From Ceratopteris richardii (Eukaryota; Streptophyta; Polypodiopsida; Polypodiales; Pteridaceae): 64,000 bases of DNA. The notes under the pieces are model-generated. The model did not search any database. It was given only the letters and a program-made list of their open reading frames with translations, and was not told where the DNA came from. Location: positions 115,969,864-116,033,863 of the forward strand of contig CM035423.1 in NCBI GenBank assembly GCA_020310875.1. The letters are read 5' to 3'. Of this stretch, positions 1 to 9,500 are shown one piece after another. Each line of letters starts with the position of its first letter. Within the stretch, counting starts at the first letter, position 1. The position numbers and the translations under genes were made by a program.

Positions 1-424
1 GATTCTTGGCAGACTTGGCATGTGATTTGGGTAGAAGAAAATCAACTTTTGCCATATTCAGCTAGTGCACGGTCTATGGCCTTCAACGGCTAAGCAACAC
101 CATGTTCTCTGCCAACTATCTATAAAAATTATGAATATGAAAAAAAAAACACAAGAACAATAACATACACAAGAGGGGAATCCATCAACAAGTATAGGTT
201 CAAAATCCATCAACAGTTGTGGAGATATGAGAGTTTTGGATCATCAAAATCCATATCAGAGAGCAGGCATGTGTTAGATGGGGTACTAGCGCAAAGCAAG
301 TGGGCAGTTGGATAGCCTGTTGTAGCTTGTTCCAAAGGAGTTTGAATTGTACACCTTGTATAAACATGTGTGTTGTTGCTCATAGCATCCAATGATCTAA
401 GCGCATCTACTATATATTGCCTAT

Positions 425-530
425 GTTTTTTTTTAGAGTATAAGGAAATTTAAAATGTCCAGCCAATCGAGCCCAGGCTTTTTTTCCCCACGGCGTTCAA
501 CGCAAACCACTACACCACACCCATTTGGAC
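425..530 (-). mobile_element. tRNA-derived SINE (family 1)
   Basis: Read on the minus strand this 106-bp insert starts with an A-box-like pol III element (GTGTGGTGTAGTGG, about 511-525), has a degenerate B-box-like stretch (GGGCTCGATTGGC, about 462-475) and ends in TTATACTCT followed by a poly-A run (plus-strand T run at 426-434). It is flanked by a 13-bp near-perfect target duplication, ATATATTGCCTAT at 412-424 and ATATATTGTCTAT at 531-543. That combination is diagnostic of a SINE. It is short and its B box is decayed, so it is probably inactive. Confidence 0.7.
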
Positions 531-543
531 ATATATTGTCTAT

Positions 544-965
544 CTTTTGTTGAGCTTTCTATTGAAGATAAGTCTTCCAAATAATAAAATGTGATAGCCC
601 GTATGCTCTCAACATTACACTCTTACTTCACACTATACTAGTCTAGGCAAGTTGGGGCATGCTATATGTCCCCTTTCATCTGAGTTCGAATTTGACATAG
701 CGCAATACCCAAAACGTCTTCTTCGCCTACATTGGAACTGTGAAATTTCAAATCCCATCATCCATGAACTTAGTCTTTTGCTCCATAGAACATTGCGCCA
801 AGCAAGACGTGCATGAAACTTTGAGAATGCACCTAAGAGGACCTATGAATAATTCGAAAGATTGCATGGTAATACACCTCGTGAGCAAGATAACGGCTAT
901 TGAAAGTCTCAATAGACCCTTGTGAAGAAGGTCACGAAGCCACCAAGGTCACCATTAAAGCTCGC
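544..965. other. Unassigned interior of an LTR element
   Basis: This stretch lies on the internal side of the primer-binding site at 970-982, so it should be the 5' leader of an element that runs leftwards out of the window. I recognise no retroelement protein on either strand; the short open frames here have no family features. Confidence 0.3.
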
Positions 966-969
966 CTAT

Positions 970-982
970 GGCTCTGATACCA
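970..982 (-). other. Primer-binding site, initiator tRNA-Met type
   Basis: On the minus strand the sequence reads TGGTATCAGAGCC, the usual plant retrotransposon primer site complementary to the 3' end of initiator tRNA-Met. It abuts the LTR-like block at 983-1415 and fixes the element's orientation as leftward. Confidence 0.75.
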
Positions 983-1415
983 ACAAATCATTACGACGAC
1001 CTACATAGAGATATAATTCTCTTTTCCTTCCAACCTTATGCCTCTATATATAGCTCTCTCCAAGGGACTGCCCACTATGATAGGTGAATTCTAACCGTCC
1101 AAGTGTCGGCCATGTAGATACATGTGTGCCAAGTTTCCTAGTTAACTCGAGTTAGCTCAAATGCATGCTTCTAGAAGGCTCTAGAGATCTTGGGGCGAAA
1201 CACTATCCCACGTCTCTCATAGGACTTGAACCCAAGATCTCGTCCTTCTCATCCATATGACTTAACCACTAGGCCAAGCACCTTTGCTTGTCTAGACAGC
1301 TTTGCTTAAGTCTATTCTCGAGACTTCTTCTCAACACTTGAATGACCAAATGATGTCTGATCTCAGATCCTTCTAAACTTATCAGACCCTTATTTCATAG
1401 GCTTCCTTTATAACA
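983..1415 (-). mobile_element. 5' LTR of a minus-strand LTR retrotransposon
   Basis: The block is bounded on its internal side by a tRNA-Met primer site (970-982) and on its outer side by TGTTATAAAGG (minus strand, from 1415), a typical LTR start. A TATA box (minus strand CTATATATAG, about 1041-1054) sits about 60 bases from the primer end. Plus-strand copia coding sequence resumes at about 1421, so this element inserted into the old copia C0. The LTR end next to the primer site does not show a clean CA, so that boundary is uncertain by a few bases. The partner LTR lies outside the window. Confidence 0.5.
1200..1290 (-). repeat. tRNA-like (SINE-type) promoter segment
   Basis: On the minus strand a good A box (TGGCCTAGTGG, near 1276-1286) is followed about 35 bases later by a B box (GGTTCAAGTCC, about 1228-1238). 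The spacing is tRNA-like but the flanks do not fold as a cloverleaf and there is no acceptor stem, so this is a SINE head or tRNA-derived fragment embedded in the LTR, not a tRNA gene. No target duplication was found. Confidence 0.4.
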
Positions 1416-1420
1416 ATGTG

Positions 1421-1617
1421 AGTTGTATTATCCTTGGGTATAGTTATAAAAGCAAAGGGTATTGTTTGTATCATCCACAGACTAAATGCATTCTGGTTAT
1501 TTGTGATATTTTTTCTCTAAAAATGCACTTCAAGCCATACTTCCAAGTAGCAAGAAGACATTAATATTCAACTTAAAAGGTGTGTATGATAGTTTGCTTC
1601 CTCTTTTTATAGGTGGG
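1421..1617 (+). pseudogene. Old copia element C0, segment 1 (after the integrase core)
   Basis: This is decayed copia coding sequence. It matches by eye the better preserved relative at about 29870-30060, including the GYSSESKG, YHPQIKRILVSRDVFF and 'TKETSISSKDMYDTLLPLF' region. It stops abruptly at 1617 where element G1 begins and continues without loss at 18597. The 5' part of C0 is cut off by the LTR element to the left. Confidence 0.7.
1613..1617. repeat. Target-site duplication of G1, left copy
   Basis: GTGGG immediately precedes the left LTR and is repeated directly after the right LTR (18592-18596). Joining the two flanks regenerates continuous C0 copia sequence. Confidence 0.9.
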
Positions 1618-2308
1618 TGTAGCTCAGTGATGAGTAGCACCTCCTTTAATGTCAATCCGGGAAGACGTGAGGATGGTATGAAGACCTCGAGCAAGTGGCG
1701 GCACAAGTGCGTGAGTGAGAAGCACACAAGCATGCACACACATACACATACACACGCGCACACACGGCAAGACAAAGAGAGAGGATCAATGGAGCTTTTT
1801 AGATTACTTTCAAAATGCTCATACAAGTTTGTTTCAATTACAATCTAACCTCAAAAATGAGCTCTCTAGCTCTTTTTATAGTTTTTGGCTAAGTTTTGGC
1901 CCTGTCCAGACCTAGTGTCCGGCCTAGTTAAAAATTAGGCTCCAGGGCTTATTTGAGGGCTCAAACGATATCTAAAAAATACGAAATTTGGCAGGTAGAT
2001 ACTTCTAATGCTCCTCAAGCTCAAGGACTCCTTGGCTTGCACAAAATGGAGCTATAAAAAGATGAAATGATATTTACAATGGTGCTTAGTGATGATAATC
2101 ACTTTTAATGGGTGTAGAGGTTTTGAAAGATTAAGGTTGCCTTAGTGCTAAATCTGCGTGAATGTTCATCAGTGCTTCTTTCTGAAGAAAATTGTTGGCC
2201 TACTTGCCGGATCGTCGTTGACTGCCTTGTCTGCTTGTGCTATCTCTTTTCTCGGACTCTCTTCTTGTGCTTCCTTGTCTTGTCAGTCCTTCAGCTCCAG
2301 CTCCAACA
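1618..2308 (-). repeat. 3' LTR of G1 (691 bp)
   Basis: It begins TGTAGCTCAG and ends CTCCAACA on the plus strand and is nearly identical to 17899-18591. It contains a CA microsatellite (about 1735-1767) that accounts for the 2-bp length difference, and a TATA box in element orientation (minus strand ACTATAAAAAG, about 1871-1882). ORF3 reads about 109 bases into it. Confidence 0.95.
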
Positions 2309-5300
2309 CCCCCCCCTCTCTCGCGTCTGTCGTCCCTGACAGACCCTTGTTGAGAGGGTTTCTGGATATAGTACTCGACGACGTCCTGCGCTAAATGATG
2401 TTCAGCAATTCGCAACCCCTTGGCCAAGTCTGTCAGAAGAGCATCCCAGTCTACCGGCCCAGGAACCTCTGGATGTGGCATACGTAGCTTTTCGGAGTGG
2501 AGAGCTTGTTCCACTGCAAACAACTGCAAGAGATGGGATGGTCTGGGAATGAATATCTCGGAATGATATTCCCAGAATCCCGTGACAAACATCTCTTCGA
2601 ACGTTTGTTTGAAACAAGCCGGTAGATATTTGATGCGAGCGTGCCATGCATACACAACATTGATCGATGGAGTTGTGCTCATGTCGTATACAAGATCCTG
2701 GTTCCCTTCATTAAATCCTAGTGCTGAGAGATGCGGTTCCTTGACATTTTTGAAGGTCCTGAAGGTGACCAGCATAAGTTCAAAAATTTTCAGGCACATC
2801 TGAGTCATGATATCAGGAACATTCTTGAAACGGGCCCCCCAATGCCGGATCGTTGAAATCATATAGCCAATTGTGGGTGCGCCTTTAGGGGGTGCGAAGT
2901 ACACGTAATTTAGCCACTTCTCGCATCCTTTAATCGTCAGCACTGTATGTGTGTACTCCGGCCAGGATCTCCTTCGGAACACAGGGCAATAACATGGATT
3001 ATATTTGATGTACAATGGCATGTTGTTCCACGTTCTTACCATTTCCGGATAGGTTTCGAGCAGTCGAATTCTCCATGTTGGTTGCCGGATATGTCCTTGC
3101 TTGGCACTCTCTGGGATGTCATCAGGTGCAAATTGGGTGGCAGAGGTGGGTTCCCTTGAGGTGTGGCGCTTGATCTCCGCATTATAATCCGCCATCAGTA
3201 CGCAAAAAGGTACATACAGATCATCCGATGGCCCGATCCACCTATGGTGTGAAAGATTCTGGAAATAATCAGATTTTATTACCACCTCTTCCAATTTTGA
3301 CATCAATGCGATTTGGACGGCCACCCTGTCATCATGCGTCGTGGCTACTTTCTCTAACTTTTGCATCCATTCCGGTGCCTCGATCTCAATTGTGTCCATG
3401 CCCTGTTCTGTGCGCTTACCTCCGGGTGTTGGCATCGGGACATAGGGATCCTCAAATGTTTCTTCTACCTCAATTGGCACCAGGTCGTCAGGCTCGGGGT
3501 CTACCAGAGGGGAGGGCTGACGCTCATATTGCATAACCTTGCTGCGTAATTCCTCAAGTTCGGCGCGGAGTTTAATGACCTCTTCAGCTGTTTCTTCTGC
3601 GGTTATGCTCGGGCTGGGTTCTGTCTGTCGAGTGGCCAACTGTCTTCGTAACTCATCTCTTTCTTTCTCTAAAGCGGCATGGGCCTCCATTAAGTCTGCA
3701 TGAGTTTCTAACACCACCTGCATATTCTCAGAGGGTATCGCCTTGAATCGTTCTGGGTCAATCTCTTGTGGGGAACCCTCCATGGCCGCTTCCAGGTTTT
3801 CTTCGTTCTGTTTCTGTAATCTCTTATTCTCTTCTAACGCGGTCGACATATGCTTGCGGAGGAGGCCCAAGTTCCGTCGAAGTTTCAGGTTTTCCGTGAT
3901 CTGCGAATGGAGCAGCTCGTCCATATGTCGTCGTTCTTCATCATCTGTTTGAGGTGGGTTGGCTTCTAATGTTGCGTATTGCTCCTGTAATGTCGCGTGC
4001 TGCTGTACTAATTGCTGCTTCTGCTCTTCAAGATCCCTACATCTTGCTTGGAGATCCTCGTGGCGTTGGAAGAGCCTTGTATGTTGGTCGTCCAAGTGTT
4101 GGTAATGTTGCTGGAGTTGGGCCATGCATTGATGCATATTATTAAATAAGTTATGGAGAGGGATAGTATTGAATGCAGAGGGGTAGGGAAAGGGAAAGGG
4201 GGTTGTGAATGCAGTACTGGGGACGGGTGAGGGGGGAGGTGGGGGGATGGGAGATTGTGGGTAAATGGGGGATGGGAGAGGTGCAGAGGTGGGTGATACC
4301 TCCATGAAAGTGGGGTTCGTGGTGGGAGTGACTGTGAATATGGGGATTGTGGTAGCGGTGAGGGTTGTGAATGTGTATAGAGGTGTGTGTAGTTGTGAAC
4401 TTCTAGGAAGTGTGCTCGGGGTGGTGAGGTGTACCGTGGCTGTAGTTAGACTTATGTTTTCAGTGGGAATAGAGTGTGTGGGTTGGCTGATGGTTTGTGC
4501 GTTGGTGTGTGTAGTGGTTTCAGAGGTGGTGACAGTGGAGGTTACAGTGGTAGAGGGAGGTGAGTGAGGTCGATGTGGGGGAGACGGTGGCAAGGGAGGT
4601 GATGGGGGTGCACTCGATGTGTGGGCTTCCTCGGTGTCGTGAACTGTGTGTGCCGTGCCAGTGGTTGTGGGTGTGCCTTGTGGTCCTGATCCTAATACAT
4701 TCATTTGTTTTCCCGATCGTGGGGGGCGTCTTCCATATCTTCTCTCTGTTCTTCGTGAGTGCACAAGTGCTGTGTGCACAGTTTCCGGTACGCCTAAAGC
4801 ATCTGATATCATTTCCAAGGTGGCACGGTATTGCTCGTCCACACCTTCCTCCTCAAGAATCTGGTTCATGAGAGCTTTACCTGCAGCTAATGAGAGCCTG
4901 TGTTGCTCTTGAACTCGGTTCATTGTTTCGTAAAGCTTCTTTAATGCGCTAGTGTAGGCGGGGGCACCTTCCAGTACTTGTAGGGCTTCTGGATCATACT
5001 CTTGTTCTTCGGGTTCTGAATGTCCGCCCTGTGTCTCCCCATGAGCTTCTTCTTCAGTGTCCACGTTGACTACGTCTGGTTGGTTGGGCTGTGCTTGGTC
5101 TGGGGCAGTTTGCTGTCCACTGGCTTGCTCTTCTTCAACTTCTGCATTTACAGCTTCTATGATTCTTGCAACTTCTTCGTCAGTTAAGTCCTCTAGAGTG
5201 AACCCATGCGGGAACTCCAGATCAGTCGGTACTGGTGGAAATACAAGATTCGGGCCATCTGTGCTGTGCCTGGGTAGCCTGATAGTAAACGGTTGCACTC

Positions 5301-6345
5301 GTCGGGGGAGTCGTGGGGTTGTCTCAGGCATCAGAGTTGCACCGCGAGCTTGTGCACAAGGCATCTGGACGGTGCCTCGCATCTTCTTTGAGGGGGGCCC
5401 TACGGCTGACAATCGTCGTTGAAATTCCTGTGCTCTGGACCAGATCAGAGCCCTTTGCACCGGTACATCATAGGCGAGACATCTGTATACAATTCTTGTG
5501 AGTGCACAGCAACCATACAATATAGATCTTTGCTTCTTATACCATCTCTGATGAGCCATATGAATCTGGTCGATAATCCAGTGGGGCATATTGATGGTCA
5601 ACTCAAAAGCATCCGCCAGGTAGAGGCTAAACCAAATCTTTTTGGGAGGCATTGTGAATCTATCCTGCGCGGGGAAGGCGAAATGTTGCATGACCATACG
5701 TAAGTGGATGGCGATCGTGGGTGTCATTGCAACCATGTCCTTCAACTTCGTCAGATTCCTGTTCTTCATGTTGTCCGGGACCATTGTCTCTTTCTCTGTC
5801 GGAATGTGCATACCCTGCATGTCGAGTGCTTCTCTTACCAGATTGATAGTTAAGCGGAAACGCTTCAGCTCGTTGCCCCTTGTGAGTGATGGGAGCACAA
5901 AGGAGCTGTATCCTTTCTTGTCTTTGCTGGGGGTGAGGGTACTAATTAGATATGAGCATCTTAGGAAATCTGGCTTTGGTAGTTGGGACTTGAAGTAGTC
6001 ATAAAGCCCTACCTTCTTCCAGATCGGCTTCAGTCCTTCGTTATTCTGTAGCCTTTCAAATTCCCTGGTAAAGAAATGGTATCGGCCCCATCGTCCATTG
6101 AATTCGACTTCGGATTCCCACATATACGTGCCTTCACCCAGGGGGCCAGCAACGTCACTGAACCAATGTGAGGCTTTGCCCACCGGCATTGTGTGTCCCT
6201 GCGGGGGATTCTGAATTGGTATGGCGTGCAATGCCCGTAATGCCGCTGGTCTTTCCTTTAACTCCTCCTTGACTGGAAGACTTTCGATGTCCACCACTTG
6301 TGGGCTGGAGCCTGCCTGGGAGCTAGTTCCTACTGTATCTGCCAT
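2200..6345 (-). CDS. G1 ORF3: large coiled-coil protein of unknown function
   Basis: The frame is open for 1402 codons from 6408; I prefer the second Met at 6345 (MADTVGTSSQ, 1381 residues) because the first 21 residues precede a likely splice acceptor. I see a globular N-terminal region (about 25-345 in the 1402 numbering), an acidic segment (400-480), a long Ser/Thr/Pro-rich linker (575-750), strong Gln/Glu/Leu-rich coiled coils (755-960) and a second globular region (1010-1345) rich in Trp and Tyr. The Arg/Ser-rich tail is encoded by the polypurine tract and the LTR. There is no signal peptide or membrane segment, so it is not a classical envelope protein. Extra ORFs after integrase occur in Tat/Athila-type elements; this one resembles plant transposon-associated proteins in general character only. 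Function unknown. Confidence 0.75.
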   Translation of the reverse strand: MADTVGTSSQAGSSPQVVDIESLPVKEELKERPAALRALHAIPIQNPPQGHTMPVGKASHWFSDVAGPLGEGTYMWESEVEFNGRWGRYHFFTREFERLQNNEGLKPIWKKVGLYDYFKSQLPKPDFLRCSYLISTLTPSKDKKGYSSFVLPSLTRGNELKRFRLTINLVREALDMQGMHIPTEKETMVPDNMKNRNLTKLKDMVAMTPTIAIHLRMVMQHFAFPAQDRFTMPPKKIWFSLYLADAFELTINMPHWIIDQIHMAHQRWYKKQRSILYGCCALTRIVYRCLAYDVPVQRALIWSRAQEFQRRLSAVGPPSKKMRGTVQMPCAQARGATLMPETTPRLPRRVQPFTIRLPRHSTDGPNLVFPPVPTDLEFPHGFTLEDLTDEEVARIIEAVNAEVEEEQASGQQTAPDQAQPNQPDVVNVDTEEEAHGETQGGHSEPEEQEYDPEALQVLEGAPAYTSALKKLYETMNRVQEQHRLSLAAGKALMNQILEEEGVDEQYRATLEMISDALGVPETVHTALVHSRRTERRYGRRPPRSGKQMNVLGSGPQGTPTTTGTAHTVHDTEEAHTSSAPPSPPLPPSPPHRPHSPPSTTVTSTVTTSETTTHTNAQTISQPTHSIPTENISLTTATVHLTTPSTLPRSSQLHTPLYTFTTLTATTIPIFTVTPTTNPTFMEVSPTSAPLPSPIYPQSPIPPPPPSPVPSTAFTTPFPFPYPSAFNTIPLHNLFNNMHQCMAQLQQHYQHLDDQHTRLFQRHEDLQARCRDLEEQKQQLVQQHATLQEQYATLEANPPQTDDEERRHMDELLHSQITENLKLRRNLGLLRKHMSTALEENKRLQKQNEENLEAAMEGSPQEIDPERFKAIPSENMQVVLETHADLMEAHAALEKERDELRRQLATRQTEPSPSITAEETAEEVIKLRAELEELRSKVMQYERQPSPLVDPEPDDLVPIEVEETFEDPYVPMPTPGGKRTEQGMDTIEIEAPEWMQKLEKVATTHDDRVAVQIALMSKLEEVVIKSDYFQNLSHHRWIGPSDDLYVPFCVLMADYNAEIKRHTSREPTSATQFAPDDIPESAKQGHIRQPTWRIRLLETYPEMVRTWNNMPLYIKYNPCYCPVFRRRSWPEYTHTVLTIKGCEKWLNYVYFAPPKGAPTIGYMISTIRHWGARFKNVPDIMTQMCLKIFELMLVTFRTFKNVKEPHLSALGFNEGNQDLVYDMSTTPSINVVYAWHARIKYLPACFKQTFEEMFVTGFWEYHSEIFIPRPSHLLQLFAVEQALHSEKLRMPHPEVPGPVDWDALLTDLAKGLRIAEHHLAQDVVEYYIQKPSQQGSVRDDRRERGGGVGAGAEGLTRQGSTRRESEKRDSTSRQGSQRRSGK
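2309..2321 (-). other. Polypurine tract of G1
   Basis: On the minus strand GAGAGGGGGGGGG directly abuts the LTR start TGTTGGAGC. It serves as plus-strand primer during reverse transcription. Unusually, it also lies inside ORF3, where it encodes the Gly-Gly-Gly stretch near residue 1366. Confidence 0.9.
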
Positions 6346-6400
6346 TTTACTTCTTGCTGTCTGTCTCTGTGAGAATATACAAACAGGTGTTAATATTGTA
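6346..6400 (-). promoter_or_regulatory. Candidate 3' splice site before ORF3
   Basis: On the minus strand a pyrimidine-rich run ending TATTCTCACAG lies about 40 bases before the preferred ORF3 start. With ORF3 separated from ORF2 by about 200 bases and lying at the 3' end of a 17-kb transcript, expression from a spliced subgenomic RNA is plausible. This is inference from sequence only. Confidence 0.35.
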
Positions 6401-6548
6401 CAGGACAAGTGAGGACCGTTGTTCCCATCACAATATTAACATGAGGGTCGGGAGCGAATAATGGGTTAGTAAGTGTTCGGTGCACGTGTGTGTGGTTAAT
6501 GCTTGGGTAATCCTAGGAGACTAATGAAGTTAGCAAGTGGGGATGAAT

Positions 6549-9500
6549 TTACAAATTGGGGTCGGGGGGTTTATTACAGGTCTTAGGCTGCCAAATGCAG
6601 TGGATGGACTTTGCTTTCGGTTTCGTAGAGACTCTAGAGAGCTTTCTCGGTGTCGCGGTTTGAAAATGAGGCTTTTTAGGGACCCATTTACAATTGATTA
6701 CATGCACGCTCTTGGGTCTTGGTGTGTTCTTGAGCGTTGAGAATGAGTGAATACGGGCAGTATGCGTAGCTGCGTTATGCTGTTTAGGTTGTGGCCTCGG
6801 CGTAGCTACTTGTGCCCTCAAGCAAGCCTTAGGCACCCAAATTTGTCTTGATTGTGGGCTAGCCTTCATCGACTTCTTGGGCACCCAAATAGATTTCACA
6901 TTAGCAGGAGAATTTCTGCAAGACTTCTTATTAATGTCATGTTGTTGGTTATTAATAAGAAACTTCGCCCGTGTCATTGACGGTGGTGCAACCGGTTGTT
7001 CGCCTTTCCGCACCCACACATGGTTTATTTTCTGGGACATTCTGTTGAGCAGGTACTTTTGATCTCGGACATAGGTAGTACTCTGCTTCTTCTGCCTTTG
7101 ATCCACCTTGGGTTGCTGCCTCCTTCTGGCCTTTGGAAAAGAAGGGAGTTCCGTTGCATTCCTGACTCCTTTTTTGCGAATATCATTCCTCTGCAACACA
7201 TAGTTTCGGGCAAGAACAGCATGGTCATCTTCATGTGTACCCCTGGAAGGACCAGGAGTCTGTGCCTTTCCTAGTTCCTTGAGTGCTCCATTGTCTAATT
7301 CTACTGTAACTCGACTATGATTGATCCAAACCTGGAGAAGTCCACTTCTTAGGTTTAAATTGACTGCTTGGTCATAGATCCAGTCTTGACCCAAGACAAG
7401 AGGTTCAGTGAGATCCTCATCCTGGCACACCAGTACTTTAACTGTCATTGCCTCATCATGAATGTAGAGGGGAAGTTCCACCTCGCCCATGCAAGGGGTT
7501 TCCACGCCTCCCAATCCTATGAGATATGCTTCCACAGGATTGACAGTTAACTGCAACTCTTGACAGTAAGACACTCTAACAGCACTAGTGGCTGCACCTG
7601 AGTCAATCAAGGCTCTTACGGTTCTTGCACTCTTTCCTCGTCCCATATCTATGGTTATGAAAGGACGTCTATCGATTATTCTATGCGAGCTTGTTCCTGC
7701 AACTTCACACATGGCCATGGGACATCCTTGATCTGCATAGTCATTTGCTCTAGTCTGATCTCGGCCTTGCCTTCGTAACTTCATCCTTCTGATGCGTTCT
7801 AAAGCTTCTGCTTGAGCCTCTTCTCGAATGCGCTTTTCTTCCTCTTTGCGTTTCTTAGCAGTATTGAGTCGGCTGAGCATTTCCTCCGTGAGGGGTTCCT
7901 GATACAACTTGACTCTACAACCGCTAATATAGTTAGGGAGAACATCACCCTCTAATGTGGCTAATTGTACTGCTCCACTCGTGGAGATCCTATTGATGAT
8001 CATTGGTCCGTAGCCTCTCTTTTCTAGCTTCCTTGCGTGTTGTTTCAGTGTATAGACTAAAACTAGATCTCCTGCTTTCAAACCCTTATCCTTTACGTGG
8101 GCATCAAAGTATGCCTTCTGTCTCTTCTTGGCTGCATATATTCCTGCAGCGGCTCTCAGTCGTGTTTCTCCTAATCGTTCAAGGTCAAAAATCCTAGAGG
8201 AGAGTTCATGGCCTGTCCATTCGTGCTCTTGTGCTACTTTCAACGTAGGAATCAGGAAATCCAAGGGTAGCACAGCGTTTTGACCGAATACCATCTGAAA
8301 GGGGGTGGCTTGGAGTACCGTTTTGTAGGCAACTCGGTATGCCCAAACAGCATGGTGTAGCTGTTTGTCCCAATCAGAGCGTTTAGTGTTCACTAATTTC
8401 GTCAGTACATTGCATAAGATCTTATTAGTGCTCTCAGCTTGTCCATTAGCTTGAGGGTGATAAGGGGCAGACTTCTTGTGTATTACCAAGAATTCTTGGA
8501 GTAGATTTTCAATCACTTCATTCAAGAAATGAGTGCCTCTATCACTTACAAGCTCTATAGGTAGCCCGTATCTTGTGAATACATTCTCAAACAAGAATTT
8601 GGCAGTTGTTTGAGCATCGTTCTTTGTCGTAGCCTTTACCTCTACCCACTTGGTGAGATAATCTGTCGCAACAATGATGTATTCCGCATGAGAACCCTTA
8701 GCTCGGGGATTAATAGGACCTACGAAGTCTATTCCCCACTTAGAGAATGCACGTCCACCCATCATAGGTTTCAGTGGCATCTCATCTTTGCGTATAGGAT
8801 ACTGAGTCCTCTGACATACATCGCACCGTTTCACATAGGTATGTGCATCCATGTGAAGGGTCGGCCACCAGAAGCCCGCAAATAGAATTGCCTTGATCAC
8901 CCGATCCGGTCCAAAATGTCCTCCTGCTACACCTTGGTGAGCAGTTTCTAAGATCTTAAGATACTCACTTTCATGGACACACAATCTCAGGTAACCATCT
9001 TTACCACGCTTATATAGATTATTACCGATGAGTGAGTAATCCTGGGCTTCTTGTTCTAAACTCCTTTTCCTAGCCAGAGTCATGTCTGGAGGGAATGTGT
9101 TTGTCCTCAGGAAGGATACGAGAGGTTCGCTCCAATTTGGTACAATGGATACTTGATAAAGAGTGGCGTGTTCCACAGGTGGCTTAGTGCAACAGATTGG
9201 GCATTCCTTACACAACTTTTGGACATCAGCTTCCATAGTTGGCCAATGTACTCCGAGTCTCTTGAGGGTCTGTAAAGTTCGCTGCTTTGAGTAGTGTTGC
9301 TCTAACGCACCTACATGTGCTAATTGCAACCATTTAGCGTATTCATCCTCTCCTACGCAACAAGCCAAGATCCCTTGATTTGTGTGCTTGTACATGCTTC
9401 CTGCCATGATGTGGTACTTTTGGGCTTTTACAACTTCTCTATTCCGAGTGTTCATCACTGGATGATTAGGCCCGTATGTCAATACTGGTACCAATGGCTT

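Noticed and set aside
1200..1290. Functional tRNA gene
   Set aside because: Good A and B boxes but no matching acceptor or anticodon stems.
4200..4880. Plus-strand Gly/Val-rich open frames opposite ORF3
   Set aside because: They are the antisense of the Ser/Thr/Pro-rich linker of ORF3 and have no independent support.
2200..6345. ORF3 as an envelope gene
   Set aside because: No signal peptide, no hydrophobic membrane segment, and dominated by coiled coils and low-complexity linkers.
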